NCBI RefSeq assembly: GCF_000002235.5
Contig: NW_022145609.1
Coordinates: 23,176,408 to 23,240,407 of the forward strand
Length of the DNA: 64,000 nucleotides
Reading direction: 5' to 3'
DNA from: Strongylocentrotus purpuratus
Lineage: Eukaryota > Echinodermata > Echinoidea > Camarodonta > Strongylocentrotidae
Part shown: positions 63,589-64,000 of the stretch, one piece after another
Position numbering within the stretch: position 1 is the first letter of the stretch
Layout of the letters: each line of letters opens with the position of its first letter
Translations under genes and position numbers: made by a program
The notes under the pieces: model-generated
Told to the model about the DNA's origin: nothing
The model's input: the letters and a program-made list of their open reading frames with translations, nothing else
Databases searched by the model: none

Positions 63589-64000
63589 CTGTGTGTTCAG
63601 GACAAAATAAAATGGAAAACAATCATCATTGAAAACCAATGTTTTCTACAAGGTCATATTTGTTACCATAAACAGAGAGAAGAGTAAATGGTAATCGGAT
63701 TATTTTTAATGATACATCAAACTTTAACAATTATTCGAATGTTGAATTAAAATGGAAAATCAAGTATTTCCAACATGACATAGCACATAGACCTTCATAA
63801 AAGAATATTAATTTATAAATCTCATATTTCTTCTAGAATATCGTTTCTATGACCGTACTGCTAAGCAATTCATTGTCGCCGTGGTAATGTCGGATTACCA
63901 GGGCATGGCAAGTACAAGTTCACCGACATAATACATGTGTTTCAATGGGATGTCCGTGAATTTATACCGATGACGGTTTTGTGAAACGATGCCCAGAACA
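63589..64000 (-). other. Channel intron running off the window
   Basis: I see no further exon of the channel gene in the last 400 bases. TM1 and the start codon must lie outside. Confidence 0.5.

Overview
The window looks like a piece of an invertebrate deuterostome genome, most likely an echinoderm of the sea-urchin kind. It has intron-split genes with GT/AG splice sites, an NLR (NACHT-LRR) gene whose 5' exon carries a 2A-like recoding peptide (a combination reported from sea-urchin NLRs), a DEG/ENaC channel gene, LINEs, tRNA-type SINEs, a DIRS-like retrotransposon, and several families of non-autonomous DNA transposons with readable target-site duplications. The species assignment is inference; the gene and transposon calls are read from the sequence. 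REGION 1 (about 1970-46370, + strand): one long NLR gene. Exons join in phase in this order: 2A-like peptide (1968-2122), Death-fold domain (3436-3704), 33-bp linker (4658-4690), NACHT ATPase (5122-6680), five LRR exons (7696-7857, 8325-8492, 12119-12516, 14363-14456, 19088-19240), then a roughly 22-kb tandem array of about 775-bp units. Each array unit carries one symmetric (phase 0/0) LRR exon of 186-201 bp. Nine copies are intact, three are broken, one unit has lost its exon and one keeps only an acceptor-like scrap. A Gln/His/Pro-rich exon (45451-46371) also opens in phase 0 and is the best candidate for the last exon. The array exons can be chained or swapped without changing frame, and their differences cluster just after the predicted LRR beta strands. 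This is the most interesting system here: a candidate receptor-diversifying exon array. REGION 2 (transposons in the NLR introns and array): a hAT-like element with 8-bp TSD (284-1910); nested Tc1/mariner-like fold-back elements with TA TSDs (9077-11084, inner 9093-9940); a decayed CR1/L2-like LINE (14588-18473); two further hAT-like elements with internal minisatellites (24992-26551, 40420-42303); two TTAA-flanked piggyBac-like elements (26721-27746, 30658-31431); and a 6.36-kb DIRS-like element (32958-39319) with inverted terminal repeats, an internal complementary region, a gag-like start, a tyrosine-recombinase remnant and a tRNA-Phe-like sequence with an extra hairpin. REGION 3 (46372-51580): gene-poor, with a purine-rich tract and a minus-strand L1/Tx1-like reverse transcriptase fragment. 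REGION 4 (51581-63588, - strand): ten exons of a DEG/ENaC (amiloride-sensitive/ASIC-like) channel gene whose 5' end, with TM1, lies beyond the right edge. All exon phases join into 480 codons plus stop. The C-terminus has an unexpected extra hydrophobic segment after TM2. Its introns hold MITEs, a third piggyBac-like copy, microsatellites and a SINE. No rRNA genes, CRISPR arrays or prokaryotic features were seen.
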